A DNA stretch of 64,000 nucleotides from Isoetes taiwanensis (taxonomy: Eukaryota > Streptophyta > Lycopodiopsida > Isoetales > Isoetaceae), in the NCBI GenBank assembly GCA_021234155.1, contig JAJEKV010000056.1, positions 3,705,330-3,769,329 on the forward strand. The letters are read 5' to 3'. Of this stretch, positions 31,345 through 42,783 are shown piece by piece (the stretch's first letter is position 1; each line of letters begins with the position of its first letter). The position numbers were made by a program, and so were the translations under genes. The notes below the pieces were generated by a model. It did no database searches. It had not been told where the DNA came from and saw only the letters and a list, made by a program, of their open reading frames with translations.

Positions 31345-32965
31345 TGTGACGTTCCAAGTATTTATACGGTATAAGTATAAATATGTTGACACGTCACCAG
31401 GGATACATACGCCATGCCACATGGGGTATGGGAACCTAGGGGGGTTCACTTAAAAGGGATTAAATTAGCTATGCTAATTTGATTGTTAACAATAATTACC
31501 TATAATTAAGGAACTAATATTTAAAAACCATAATTAAGTTAATTATGGTTTGGGAAGGTGCCACGTGGCCACCCTCGATTGGTTAGCATGGTAATGCTAA
31601 TTGGGTTCAATAGGGTGGATCCCCACCCCCATGTCAGCCACAACTCACCTTGAGCAGTGGAGCGCCACCCTTGTGACCAGAGCTGAGCGCCACCCTGAAT
31701 CTCACACAAGCTGAACACCAAGACCAAGCAGATGGAGATCCCCAATGACAACGGGTCGAGCCGAAATACAGGTGGGTGGCTAGTGTAGTTGTGAATTCTA
31801 GGATAGCGCCCCTGTTGGGCACCTGTTTGGGTTGTTGGTCTGTTCTCTCTGTGTTTACTCGTAGGAACTAACCCTTGATTGTAAAGGTAAGTTCTCTATA
31901 TATTTCGATTCTGGTTTTGCTTGTAATGAATGGATTGGTGGTTGTTAGCCTAGTGTTACTCTGGAAATGGGGATTAAGGGGGTAGAGACCTCGAGGCTAA
32001 TTATTGTAGTATGCTCCTAGATAGAGCCCTCAGATTATCCCGTTAAATGCGGCCTGTGCACAAGAGCCCACGGGTCATAGATGCTATGGTAATGCTGGCT
32101 TAGCACCGGACAAGGAACAGTGGTGAAGTGGAGGTGGGGTCTTGCACGAACATAAAAGGCTCTGGGACTCCTATAGCGAGCTAGGCGATAGCCGGGCCAC
32201 GAGGGCCGGGTATGGGTCCGACACTCCCACGGGTGGGAAGGTGTGATCCGTATGGAGCACCTTGCACTTTGAGTAGATTTAGGGCGAGTAACGTGAGATG
32301 CACGGATGCGGGGTCGTTTGATGCGCACGTATTCTCTAGCTTCGCCCATGGAGCCACTGCGTGATTCGGAAGGGGACGCTTCCCCGACTGGCTCATCGGA
32401 CCGGGACTTCATGAACCCCGGAGTAGGCTCAGCAGGGTGATGCCTCGAGCCTGCATCTCCGGAAGGCTATAGCGACGCCATAGCGTGAATTGACCCATCT
32501 GCAAAGTGTGCACAGGAGGGGCGGATGGAGTGGACAACCCTAGCCAATGTTCTATGCCAGCCAACGCCATGTCAAGATTCGGTCTGCTGATCTCTTGAGG
32601 CCTAGCCGTCAGTCGACCCTCACTGGAGTCTGAACCGGGGTAGAACCATGGTTTTGGGGTGTTTTCCTAGGTTTAGATGCATATTCTTTGCCGTTGGTAT
32701 TTGGATGGATATGCCACCCTTCGTGGTGGTTATTTATATGTGATTTATGCTGTGTGCTAACCCTTGTATTCACGCTTCCGCGACGTAGGAGCCCCATTGA
32801 AGGCGTGGGCCGAATGACCCCTTCGTGTCCTTCTTTCGGGCATCATATTATAGATGGCCCGAAATAGACGGAGGGCCCTGCTCATGGCGAGTTGGTCGCC
32901 ATGGGAGGGGAAAGTCCCCGTATGTATACGGCCGGGGGTCGTATATGTTGAGGAGCGGCGTCCGG
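31345..32965 (+). repeat. 5' LTR of the H3 chromovirus
   Basis: The first 650 bp differ from the 3' LTR at only about five bases. The middle (32035-32450) differs by many 1-2 bp indels, more like sequence error or slippage than ordinary ageing. The terminal CGTCACA of the 3' LTR is altered here. A TATA-like CTCTATATATTTC lies near 31893. Confidence 0.9.
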
Positions 32966-32977
32966 TGGTATCGAGCC
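32966..32977 (+). other. Primer binding site
   Basis: TGGTATCGAGCC differs slightly from the canonical initiator-Met site TGGTATCAGAGC. It directly follows the 5' LTR. Confidence 0.65.
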
Positions 32978-33664
32978 GTGATTTGGTTACTTTCGAAATC
33001 ATAGCATCGACCAAACCCTAACTCGCTAGTTCGGTAGTTAGGAGAGAATTTAAGCAAGAGTGATTGTTTAAGTCTTTCATGTTTGATTTAGTGCTAGGTT
33101 AAGGTAATGGACTTTAATTTCTAAGGAAGTCTAGGCCGCCTGGAGGACCCAAGTTTCGACGAGCCATAACTTTTTGTAGGCAGCTCGGACGAAGGCGAAA
33201 ACGGCTCCAATGGATCGGGCACCTCTCAAATACCCTAGGGGGCATGTCTCCCGAGGCAAAACGGACAACAGGCCGTCGAAAAACAAAAAGGGGCGCCGAG
33301 GTATCCGAGGGTGTTTCTTTTTGAAAATAAAACGCCGCGATATAAACACGCGTCCCGCCCCCATACGGTGGCGTATTTTATACGCTTTGTTTGAAAAAAA
33401 AAAAAAAAATATTTTTTTTGAAAAATTTAATAAAAAGTTAAAAGTTAAAATTTGAATTTTGAAATATCTTTTCGGGCGTGTGTTTTCTCTGAACACCTTT
33501 TTCCGCCATAGCCGCCGGACCTAAGCTCCAAATCCGCCATAGCCGACCTCGACGCCTCCCTTGCACTTGCCCTACACCCTGGTGCCCTCGATTACCCTTC
33601 ATTGTGTCCGCCTTGCTTGGCGCCTCTTTTCCCTTCTCCCTTGTTGTTCCCTGCTAAGTACGAC
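32978..33664. other. Leader between primer site and first ORF
   Basis: No gene is seen. 33395-33460 is A/T homopolymer-rich. 33500-33664 is CT-rich like a plant 5' UTR. Confidence 0.45.
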
Positions 33665-34003
33665 ATGCCGCGCTTCAAGCTGACCGTAGACCTGAAGAAA
33701 CTGAATGTATATCAGTTGTTTGCTGCCTTAGTCGAGCATCTAGGGGACGAGGACCCAATAATAGATACCATCCTTAATCTTTTTGTCCAGCACTTTGACG
33801 AGGGCCGGAGAGTCCCCTACCCTATCTTCCACTTCAACGAGCGGTTTCTCCTCAAGTTGAACGAAGCTGGGCAGGACTACACTCTTGTGGAGCAGCCAGA
33901 CCATGCATGGGCAGTGGTGAAGTTTTACCCATTGGCAGGACCAGATGAAGACCCTGTGGAGCTTAGTGGAACGGCTTCGAGGATCATGCATCCGCCCGAC
34001 TAG
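33665..34003 (+). CDS. ORF a of the chromovirus, unknown
   Basis: ATG 33665 (MPRFKLTVDLKKLNVYQL) opens 112 codons. The frame is also open upstream to 33602, but the earlier part is CT-rich leader. The predicted protein is small and mixed alpha/beta in composition, with FHFNERFLLKLNEAG and HAWAVVKFYPL. I recognise no family. It ends 41 bp before the H3-fusion ATG in a different frame. The two may be separate products of one transcript, or one ancestral protein split by a shift. Confidence 0.5.
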   Translation: MPRFKLTVDLKKLNVYQLFAALVEHLGDEDPIIDTILNLFVQHFDEGRRVPYPIFHFNERFLLKLNEAGQDYTLVEQPDHAWAVVKFYPLAGPDEDPVELSGTASRIMHPPD

Positions 34004-34044
34004 AAGACTTGCACGGATAGCCGGCCGCTCCACCGGACCTAAGG

Positions 34045-34989
34045 ATGGATCGCTTTTACTATTTGGGAAGGGGTCGTATACTTACCTACCAGGAATACTT
34101 TAACCTTCCCACCTTTTCTTGGAATGAAAGCCTCAATAGTTTTATTTTTGAAAATGCTCCGCCCCGGTTTAGCCAGTGCCATCTGGAATCCATCCAGGAA
34201 GATATGCGGGCACGGCCGGACCGGTATCATACTGAGATTGCCCGGCGTACTCAAGTGTGTTTGGAGAGAGAGGCCAGGGCTGAAGAACGAGAGCGGCTCC
34301 GAAAAGAAGGCGAAGACCTCCATAGCCAACAGGAGGAGCACGAGCAGGAAGAGCAGCTAGGCCATCAGCAGGAGGGGCAGCAGCAGAATTTTGATGATAG
34401 ACAGCAGGACCTAGGTGCGGCTCAGAACGTCGAATCCCAGACAAACCCTGTTGATGTGAACCAAGCGGCCAACCCACAGCAGTCGACCGGGCCGGGTAAC
34501 CGGAGACTGAAAAGGACCAAATCTAGACCGGTTAGGGGTGGGGTGCACTACAAGACCCGACTGCAACAGGATGCCGCGATCGCCAAGAAGACATCGGCTC
34601 AGAGAAGGGAGTTGATCGTGGAGCGCACAAAGCATCCTTCGACAGGCGGTAAATCCATTCCGTCGCTCAAGGCGACCCTTAAGCCGCGGAAGCCCCACAG
34701 GTTCCGACCTGGCACGGTAGCTCTTCGGGAGATACGCAAGTATCAGAAGACTACCGAGCCATTGATCCGCCGGCTTCCCTTCCAGCGACTCGTGCGGGAG
34801 ATCGCTCAGGACTTCAAGACCGACTTGCGGTTTCAAGCCTTTGCGGTCCTTGCATTACAAGAGGCTGCCGAGGCGTACCTGATTGAGCTTTTGAGTGACG
34901 CCAACTTGTGCGCCATACATGCGAAGCGGGTCACTATTATGCCCAAGGACCTTCACTTGGCACGAAGGATCCGAGGGGATCTTAGATGA
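34045..34989 (+). CDS. Histone H3 domain fusion protein (retrotransposon-borne)
   Basis: 314 codons, intact, no intron. Residues 1-60 form a possibly folded N-terminus ([19 protein letters not shown]). Residues 70-125 are E/Q/R-rich and likely helical. Residues 125-192 are basic and disordered. Residues 193-314 (34621-34986) are histone H3: RTKH, STGGK, then [64 protein letters not shown] and LARRIRG. Loop 1 has canonical length, so it resembles replicative or H3.3 histone rather than CENH3. F at position 41 and L at position 90 (canonical numbering) mix plant H3.1 and H3.3 features. The tail is shortened: R2, T3, K4, S10-K14 are recognisable, but R8-K9 and the K27 region are missing. It probably acts in chromatin as a variant H3, or as a Gag-like tether (inference). 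Confidence 0.93.
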   Translation: MDRFYYLGRGRILTYQEYFNLPTFSWNESLNSFIFENAPPRFSQCHLESIQEDMRARPDRYHTEIARRTQVCLEREARAEERERLRKEGEDLHSQQEEHEQEEQLGHQQEGQQQNFDDRQQDLGAAQNVESQTNPVDVNQAANPQQSTGPGNRRLKRTKSRPVRGGVHYKTRLQQDAAIAKKTSAQRRELIVERTKHPSTGGKSIPSLKATLKPRKPHRFRPGTVALREIRKYQKTTEPLIRRLPFQRLVREIAQDFKTDLRFQAFAVLALQEAAEAYLIELLSDANLCAIHAKRVTIMPKDLHLARRIRGDLR

Positions 34990-35247
34990 CTAGGCGATCG
35001 TGTCCTTTCCGCTGTATAAATTTTGTAATTTACCCATGTACTAGTCCCAGTTTTGGGTTTGTGAATAAAAAATAATAAATAAATAATATATTTTGAAAAA
35101 ATATACATGTTATTAAATAAATAATAAATTTAATAATAATTTCGGGAAATGTGCCAAAAAGTATAAAGCCCTTTTTGGCCATTAGGGTTTCATTTTTCCT
35201 TCTTGTTCCAGCGCCTTCTTCCTCCTCCTTTGCGCCTTCACATACTC
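34990..35247 (+). promoter_or_regulatory. Polyadenylation-type signals and a putative internal promoter
   Basis: After the H3 stop there are several AATAAA/AATAAT motifs (35063-35095). TATAAAG at 35162-35168 then lies about 85 bp before ATG 35248, with CT-rich leader between ('attagggtttcatttttcc'). This looks like the end of one gene and the start of another within the element. Confidence 0.4.
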
Positions 35248-36240
35248 ATGGCTCGCCCAACCCTGCAGCAGTGGTACGTAGACGGAGAGCATTGGGACCC
35301 TGCGGTTCCCTTTGATCTTCTTCACCCCTACCTGCTTCAGCAGGTAGATCTTATCTCCAACCTGCAGGCCCACCCAGATTATTCTGCCTTCCTTCAGTTC
35401 TATGGGGAGGAGATTGTGCCTGCATGCGTTGGTAATGATGACCATGAGCAGCTTTACCTCGACTTCCACACCTTACACCAGATGTTAGGAGGTGATGATC
35501 ATGCCCGTAACGTCATCAAGGGCATCAGATGGCGAGGGACTGACCTCCCTATTGCCACAATAGATCGGGAAACTTGTTTTGAGGCCCGATTCGCACTGGC
35601 CATCATTATGGACCAGTATATAGAGGATGAGGAGATCCCTGCCGAGCATTCTTCTACACCTCTACCTCCCGACCCAGAAGATGCCGAAGTCGTCAATGAG
35701 CAGGATTTTGTGAGGTGGAAGGAGCTTGCTACAGAAGCTCCTGCCAGCCGACAGAAGGCCCTGAAACCTGAAGGGTTAAACCTTCTCCCTACAGTACTCT
35801 TGAATGACCAAGAGTACCTAATCCTTGACGATATCATGTGGGCATACCATGTTCTTCTTTGGGGTCCTTGCGGGGAAAGTAGAGGTTCTCTATGATCTTC
35901 GGAATATTGCCAAGATGACTTCATCGACTTCACTACACCGGTGGTGCAACCTACGGGTAGAGAGCCTATTGGCATATCGGCCCGAGGAACAAGAGCACTG
36001 TTGAGACTCTTACGTCACCGCCCGATTGCTTGCTGGTGACACCCCCAACCTCCGGAGAAGAGCAATTTTGCGGCCCGACCACGGTCTCTTCTTGAGATCC
36101 GCCTCTCGCAAATCACTATGGGAGAGGGGGATCAAGGCGAGGAAGACCTTTGGGACACCAAGGTCAGCCTTAGGGATGAGAGGCAAGAAGAAGAAGAAGA
36201 AAAGCTCCCCATCGACTTGGAGAAGGAAGGCTGAGACCTC
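35248..36240 (+). CDS. ORF b of the chromovirus, unknown, frameshifted end
   Basis: ATG 35248 (MARPTLQQWYVDGEHWDPAV) is open to 35895. Recognisable features are LYLDFHTLHQMLGGDDHARNVIKGIRW, an acidic Pro-rich linker and a hydrophobic end. Coding-like sequence appears to continue in other frames (TTPVVQPTGREPIGI at 35932 on, then an acidic EEEEEKLPIDLEKEG near 36185-36235), so a 1-nt shift near 35880 is likely. I recognise no family. It could be Gag- or envelope-like, or a captured host gene. Confidence 0.4.
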
Positions 36241-36854
36241 CCCCGACCCTCAAGTTAGGGCAATGGGCAACCATATGGCCCGATTCTTTCTCGACTTTCC
36301 GCCAAGGAGAGGTGCTGTTCTTCTCCAAGAATTTAGGGCCCCTCTTGAAGCTTCTTGGTGGGCTCAGAGCCATATCTACTTCATTGGGCCATAAGAAGAT
36401 TGATTATCGTGTCACCACTATTATTCTGGTCCGTAGAGATTTGGCTATAGCAGCGTTGGGAGACGTGGCGGGCTGCACTAGCATGCGCCTCCTTGTGGCG
36501 GCACCTTTGGCTACCTATCTACCACCTGAGGCCGCAGCTCAAGCCGCCCTCTCTGCTAGCCTTGGTAGCCACTTTGATGCGTTATCGTCCACCTCCTCGG
36601 CCAATGGATGAAGACGAGGGATTCAGCTCCTAAATTATTGTGTTATGAATTTTGCCTTGGAAATCACTGTTGTTTAAAATATGGTTATTATTCGTGATGT
36701 GATTTCTCTTTATTGTATTAGTCCAATACATAACGCCAATACAATTTTTGAATAAGTCTCTTCCATGACAAGTTATTAAGCCTCCTGGAATTATTAGTAT
36801 AATATACTCATCCCGCCTTTTTGTAAGAAAAATTTGGCGGAATACGAAGATAGG
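36241..36854. other. Degenerate coding-like stretch, chromovirus
   Basis: An open frame at 36312-36611 has alanine-rich composition but no recognisable domain. I compared it with H2A, H2B and H4 and saw no match. 36640-36840 is AT-rich non-coding. Confidence 0.35.
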
Positions 36855-37284
36855 ATAACATCGGATAAGGAGAGATGAGCGGGGACCCCCGAAGCGGGAC
36901 TATGGGGAACGATACAACGAGTATCCTGAACGGGAAGTTGACGATGAGATAGTGGAGCTTAGGGTGCCAGAACAACCTTATGATCCTGACAAGGGGATGG
37001 AAATAGTTACTCTCCTTCGAGAACGTGCTTACGATGATCTGAAATGGACTCTTTCCCGCACTTGGGATTATTGGAATATGACCCCACATGAAGCTTTTGA
37101 GGATGCTAATGATCATCTCTGGCAAATCTTCTACGCACTGCGAAGGCTTTTCAACCTTCTTATTATTAGCCCCACTTGGGATTATCAACCCGTTATTATC
37201 CAGGCTTGGGCACGTTACAAGCTCGTCAGAGCTGTGCGTGAGAGTGTGCGCTATGCCGTCATGTATCCTTACGCAAACCCTTAA
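36855..37284 (+). CDS. Fragment c of the chromovirus, unknown
   Basis: A frame open from 36855 without ATG encodes RRDERGPPKRDYGERYNEYP and an aromatic-rich helical end (LKWTLSRTWDYWNM…LWQIFYALRRLFNLL…YKLVRAVRESV). It ends at 37284. It could be the C-terminal part of an ORF whose start is lost or spliced. No family is recognised. Confidence 0.35.
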
Positions 37285-37538
37285 GCCACATTTTCCAGTT
37301 TTTGTATGTTCCTATGCTTCGCTATGACTAGGAAAATGGCCTGTACATGGTCCATGTATGTATCATATAACTATAAGTCATAATTACTGTCAGTATCAAG
37401 CTCTTGAATGTAACCGTTACTTCGCTTGTAATTAAAATTTTCCGTGATTTTGCGTGTTCACTTTGTTTTCTCGACACGACTTAAAAAAATGATCTTGTAT
37501 GACACTTATTGTCGCTGTAAGTTTTCTTATATCATCTT

Positions 37539-38425
37539 ATGTTTAATATAGACGGGGCACGCAACGCCGCTTGGCAGCCACCCTCAAATGCAAGTCGATT
37601 AACACCCGAACAAGAATTGATGCTGATGAAAAGACAGTTAGGCGAATTACAAGCCTATGTCTTGCATGCTAACCCACCACAGCATGTACAACAGGATGCA
37701 CCGGAGTTACCTCTGTTGCCACCTAGTCCACCTGCACAGCAGCCGTCCCCACCACGAACCAGTCCTGTACTGATGCGAAAGAGGTCCCACTCTAAACGCC
37801 GACGGAGCTCCTCCAGGGACAGTGCCACCTCTTCAAAATCTGCCACTTCAGTGTCAACTGAATCATCTGCATCATCTGGCGACCATACAAAGCGCCGAGA
37901 TAAGGAGTACCGCAAGATGGTTGATACGGCTATAACCAGCATATGGAAGAATAGAAAGTTGGCCCAATTTGATGGGAAGTCTAGAGGCGGATTGAATGCC
38001 GAATCCTGGTTGGATGAAATGAAGGAATTCGGAAGGTCTTATGGCATGACAGAAAGAGATACCGGAAAGGTTGCCACCACAAACCTTCACCAGGAGCTGC
38101 CCGTATATATATGGTGGAAGGGCTATGCGAGCCAAACACTTGGGACGGGAGCGGATGCAAATTCAGAAAGTTTGCCAAGGCCTTCAAGTCGCATTATGTG
38201 CCCCGTGCACACAAATGCCAACAGATCCAAACTTTCTACGGGTTGGAGCGAGAAAAGTATGTCGTCACAGGCCTACGGATGAGTTTATGCGCCCTAAGGT
38301 TTGTATGTACCGGTATGAATGAGAAAAGGGCGGTGGAGGGTTATATTGAGGGATTGGCACCCTCGATCAAGCGAATGGTTAAAGCCATAGATCCGAAATC
38401 GATTCTGAGAGGCCGAGGCTAAAGC
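37539..38425 (+). pseudogene. gag: gag of the H3 chromovirus, frameshifted
   Basis: ATG 37539 opens MFNIDGARNAAWQPP, a Pro/Gln-rich stretch, then a basic SR-rich tract (RKRSHSKRRRSSSRDS, residues about 85-100). From about residue 145 it has the capsid-type region (LAQFDGKSRGGLNAESWLDEMKEF). Shifts near 38100 and 38280 break the frame. The remainder (FRKFAKAFKSHYVP…YIEGLAPSIKRMV) matches the gag pattern in other frames. A degraded zinc knuckle (PGHFMQNCP) occurs near 38690-38715. Confidence 0.75.
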
Positions 38426-38869
38426 GTTGAGCCTCGAGGAGGACACACCTAGGGCTCGATTGGCGCCACGCTACTTACTCGCGACCCACGGCCATCCACA
38501 CCGTACAAACCCCGCTCTCAAGCCGGGGCCCTCTCGCCAGAGCACTTACGGCCGCCGGGGAGAAGAAAGTCGCTTTTAGCGCCCGGAAAAGCGGACCAAT
38601 GCCGGCAAGGGCGTTCAAACCTCTTCTGATCCATTCCTAAGGAGGCCGAGAACAGCTCTCCCGCGATAAGGCATGCTATTGGGTGTATGAGGCCTGGGCA
38701 CTTTATGCAAAATTGCCCATATGTTACCCAGGCCCCACTGGCCATGGCCGACCTCGACCGGGATGAGCTTGAGGCAACACTACTCGGCCGAGGAGGGCGG
38801 CTCGAGTACATTCACGGTCGTCTCATATCCTTGCTATATAGAAACTGGCAATGCTGAAAGTTAGCCTGC
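38426..38869 (+). pseudogene. gag-protease linker with degraded zinc knuckle
   Basis: Only pieces of reading frame are left, including CMRPGHFMQNCP near 38678-38715 and a following acidic MADLDRDELEATLL. It links gag to protease. Confidence 0.5.
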
Positions 38870-41800
38870 TGTCATTTCCACCATAGGCCAAGTAGACAGT
38901 AAGCCTTTCATCATTCTTATGGATACGGGGAGTACCCATAATTTTGCTTCTCCTAGAATGGCCCAGGTCCTACAGCTAGAAACCCTGAGGTCACGACCGA
39001 GGCCTGTCACTTTAGCCAGTGGTAAGGTTAGACATACTCATGGTCGTCGCATCAATCTTAAGATGCAGCTGCCAGGCGCACCAGTTGCTATGGGTGCCGA
39101 GTTAATGGATATTGGCAAATACGACCTCATTGTTGGGATGGAATTCTTGGCATCTGCAAAAGCCAACATAGACTGCGAGAAGAGAGAAGTTACCTTCAAC
39201 GCGGCAAATGGAGCCCGCGTAACTATAAAAGGTGAACCATTCAACCCTATCCTCCAGTCTATGTCCATTCGACAGTTAGATAAAGCTATACGCAAGCAAA
39301 AGCTCCTCTGCGTTATCAGACTTGCTTCTATTGAGTCAAATGCTAAGCAAAACCAAGTAATCAACACCTTGCCCCGAGGCATTGCCAGTATCCTCCACGA
39401 ATTTAGCGATCTCTTCCCGGACGAAATCCAGAAGCTTCCTCCTTTCAGAGGGGTAGAATGTGAGATAGCTTTAGAGCCCGGTACTAAGCCTACCAGCAAG
39501 GCCCCGTACCGTATGAGTCTTCCAGAGTTGGCAGAGCTTAAGAAACAACTTCAAGAGCTGCTAAACCTAGGTTTTATTCGACCTAGCATTTCGCCATTTG
39601 GCGCCCCTATTCTTTTTGTGAAGAAAAAGGACGGCTCCTTGAGAATGTGTATTGATTATCGGCAACTCAACAAGCATACCATCAAAAATCGCTATGCTTT
39701 GCCAAGGGCAGATGATCTAATGGATCAGTTGCAAGGGGCTAAGTATTTCTCAAAGATTGATCTTCGCTCAGGATACCATCAGATAAGAATTAAGGAGGAA
39801 GACATCCATAAATCTGCTTTTCGCACTAGATATGGACATTATGAGTTTACCGTTATGCCTTTCGGATTAACTAATGCCCCATAACATTTATGCGATTGAT
39901 GAATGATGTTTTCCGACAATACTTGGATGACTTTGTTGTTATTTTCTTTGGCGACATTCTCATCTCTGATAAGACCCTACAGGAGCATGAGAAACATCTT
40001 AAGTTGGCTCTACAAAAGTTAAGACGTCATCAGCTTTTTGCCAAGTTCTCTAAGTGCAAGTTTGCCACTCCAAAGGTTGATTACTTGGGTCATATTATTT
40101 CAGCAGAGGGAATTGCTACAGATCCTGCAAAGATAGAGGCTGTAAGGGAATGGCCTATTCCAGGAAATGTCTCCGAAGTCCGCAGTTTCTTGGGATTAGC
40201 AGGATATTACCGAAAATTTGTAAAGGATTTTGCAAGGATTGCAGCCCCTCTTACAAATCTTACCAAGCATGAGAAGGTGAAGGATTGGATGGAGCACTGG
40301 AAGACTAAGGGTCAGGGAAGTTTCCAGCAGCTTAAGGATGCCTTAACCTCAGCACCCGTTCTCACGTTGCCCGATCCTGATAAGGATAAACTAGTGGCCA
40401 CAGATGCCAGCAAAATTGCCACTGGTGGGGTTCTAATGCAGGAGGGGAGGGTTATTGCTTATGATTCAAAGAAGATGAATGAGACAGAACAGCGGTATCC
40501 TACCCATGACCAGGAATTGCTAGCTGTTGTTCGCGCTTTGCGAATATGGAGACACTACCTCCTTGGTAGAAGATTCCAGTTGGACACAGATCACCAAAGT
40601 CTCCGATATTTAACCACCCAACCCAATCTCAACCTCCGTCAGAGGAGATGGATGGAATTTCTCGAGGAATATGATTTTGAGATCATGTATAAGCCTGGAA
40701 AGCACAATGTGGTTGCGGATGCATTATCACGCCATCCCTTGGTAACCCGGACCCATTGTAATGCAGTTTCGACACTCCTGAGTTCTCTGAAATTTGGAGT
40801 AGTCTTAATAAGGAGGCACGCACAGATAAAGAACGCGACGCTTTCCGGTCATATAAGAAAGAGGGCAATTTGTTGTATCACAAGGACAAGTTGTGTGTAC
40901 CTCATACTTCCGGGGTGCGTAAGTTAATCCTCCATGACACGCACAACAGCCCTATAGCTGGACATGCGGGTTTTATGAAGACCTACTTTAAGATCCGCTC
41001 CAGTTATTTTTGGCCTTCGATGAAGAAGGACATTGCCAGGTACATTAAGCAGTGTCAAGTGTGTCAGCAGACCAAGGCAGAACAATTAAGGACTCCAGGA
41101 GAATTGCAACCTTTGGATGTGCCCAACGCTAAGTGGGAAGTGATAACCATGGATTTCATTGTGGGCCTTCCACGTACTCTCCGTGGATATGATGCGTTAA
41201 TGGTAGTGGTCGACAAATTGTCGAAAATGGCTCATTTCTTGCCATGTCGTACCACGGACATAGCCTTCGATACTGCTCTGCTTTTTGCAAAGGAGATCTT
41301 CAGGTTGCACGGAATGCCACGGGTCATTGTATCTGACAGAGATCCCAAATTTGTAAGTGCATTTTGGAAAGATTTCTTCACCACCATACAGACCAAGCTT
41401 GCTATGAGTACAGCTTATCATCCTCAGACGGATGGTCAGACAGAACGTACCAATCGGATTATAGAGGATATGCTACGAAGTTATGTGTGGAGTAAGCAAT
41501 CCCAATGGGCTGACTATATTTATCTTGTTGAGTTTGCCTATAACAGTATGAAACAGGAGTCTTCCAGAATGTCTCCTTTCATGATAAACTATGGTTATCA
41601 ATGCCTTACTCCAGACACCTGGCATAACCCTGTTTCTAAAGTGGAGGTCTCCCAACAGCTCCTTTTGGAAATGCAGGCCTTAGTTGAAGAAGTTCGTGGT
41701 TACTTGTTAGCTGCACGCAGTCGTCAGAAAAGTGTAGCGGATAAACACAGAACCCCACGAATCTTTCAAGTGGGCGAATCAGTTTGGCTTAAAATCAAGG

Positions 41801-42198
41801 TAAAACAAGCCAAGCTTAAAATTGGTAACTGCAAGAAGTTAGCGCCCAGATGGGCGGGACCATTCGTGAGTCTTCTGAAACAACACACCCCTGATCCAGA
41901 GGAGGTTTTGGAAACCCCAACCCTCCTCGAAATGACAGAGGAGCAGCTCGAGATACTGCCTGAAGCTCTCCTTGACCGGGCCTATAAACAGACTCGGAGG
42001 ACTCAAAAGTTGCAATACCTGGTCAAGTGGAAGCACTTGCCGGTGGAGGATGCTATGTGGGTGATGGAAACAGACCTTGAGAAGCACTATCCAGATTTTA
42101 TGCGCGAATCTCAAGGCCGCACCATCAACGATGCTATCAACCCCGCTCCCGGCGGTAAGCTTGAAGACTTGATTCGCCGAGAATATGTAGAGGGGTAG
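38870..42198 (+). pseudogene. pol: pol: protease, RT, RNase H, integrase, chromodomain-like end
   Basis: Protease: [10 protein letters not shown] and [35 protein letters not shown] and [12 protein letters not shown], then a 1-nt loss at 39883-39889. Next comes FFGDILI where the family has YxDD, so the catalytic pair is reduced to one Asp. RNase H: VATDASKIATGG…YPTHDQELLAVV…LDTDHQSL. Another shift falls near 40765. Integrase (40870-42198): zinc H-H-C-C (HDTHNSPIAGH…CQVC), catalytic D (TMDFIVG), D (VSDRDPKF) and E (QTERTNRIIED). The C-terminal LQYLVKWKHLPVEDAMWV is a chromodomain-type segment. Length and order are standard for chromoviruses. As read it cannot make an active RT. Confidence 0.9.
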
Positions 42199-42770
42199 AT
42201 GCATCGTACTTAACAACGCTTACCGATGATGGGATCACCTTTGTGTTCCTTAGGACGTGGTGTACTGTCAATGTCGACATGACCGCGAACTGCTTGTAAA
42301 GCATGTAGTTCATAGCTGCATTCCTCTTGGCTATAATAGGAACCTGACCATTCCTTACGCCACAATGAACTGCGAACTATAGGCATGATAAGTTCCTTGT
42401 AGATAAATTTTCTTTTATTTTCTTATAGGGGGTGGACCCTTCAACCACAACCTAATTATTTCATCTATATAAACTGATATATTACCATGTGCAGGCCAGT
42501 GAGCAGTACGTGACCTGTCCATGTTAGGGGGTTCCTGATGACCCGATCTCTTCGCTTTATGTCATCTACATGTTCTGTTGTTGTTAATCTTGGACTTTGG
42601 TCCTTGCACTTTTTAATTATGATAAGGATGTGAATTGCACTTTTCGTGCTTAAACTGTTGTAAACTTGAAAGCTTTAATATATTACCTTCTGAAATAAGG
42701 AATTACCTTCCTTCAGAATATCATTAGTATATTTGTATCTAACCCCAATGCTGAGGACAGCATTATTTCT
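42199..42770. other. 3' non-coding region before polypurine tract
   Basis: No ORF is seen. It is a normal spacer between integrase stop and 3' LTR. Confidence 0.5.
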
Positions 42771-42783
42771 AAGGAGGGGAGAA
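42771..42783 (+). other. Polypurine tract
   Basis: AAGGAGGGGAGAA lies directly before the TGTGACG start of the 3' LTR. Confidence 0.85.

Noticed and set aside
34621-34986. CENH3 (centromeric histone)
   Set aside because: Loop 1 has the canonical H3 length and sequence ([10 protein letters not shown]), and the fold is close to H3.1/H3.3. CENH3 would be more diverged with a longer loop.
34045-34989. An ordinary host histone gene hit by the retrotransposon
   Set aside because: The ORF lies inside the LTR pair that shares one TSD and has a 192-residue non-histone extension. A host gene would not be enclosed between matching LTRs unless captured.
36312-36611. A second histone (H2A/H2B/H4) in the chromovirus
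   Set aside because: Checked by eye for the conserved blocks of each and found no match; only alanine-rich composition.
39883-39889. Programmed frameshift in pol
   Set aside because: No slippery heptamer is visible and the break falls in the middle of RT, where no plant gypsy element uses one. A deletion or assembly error is more likely.
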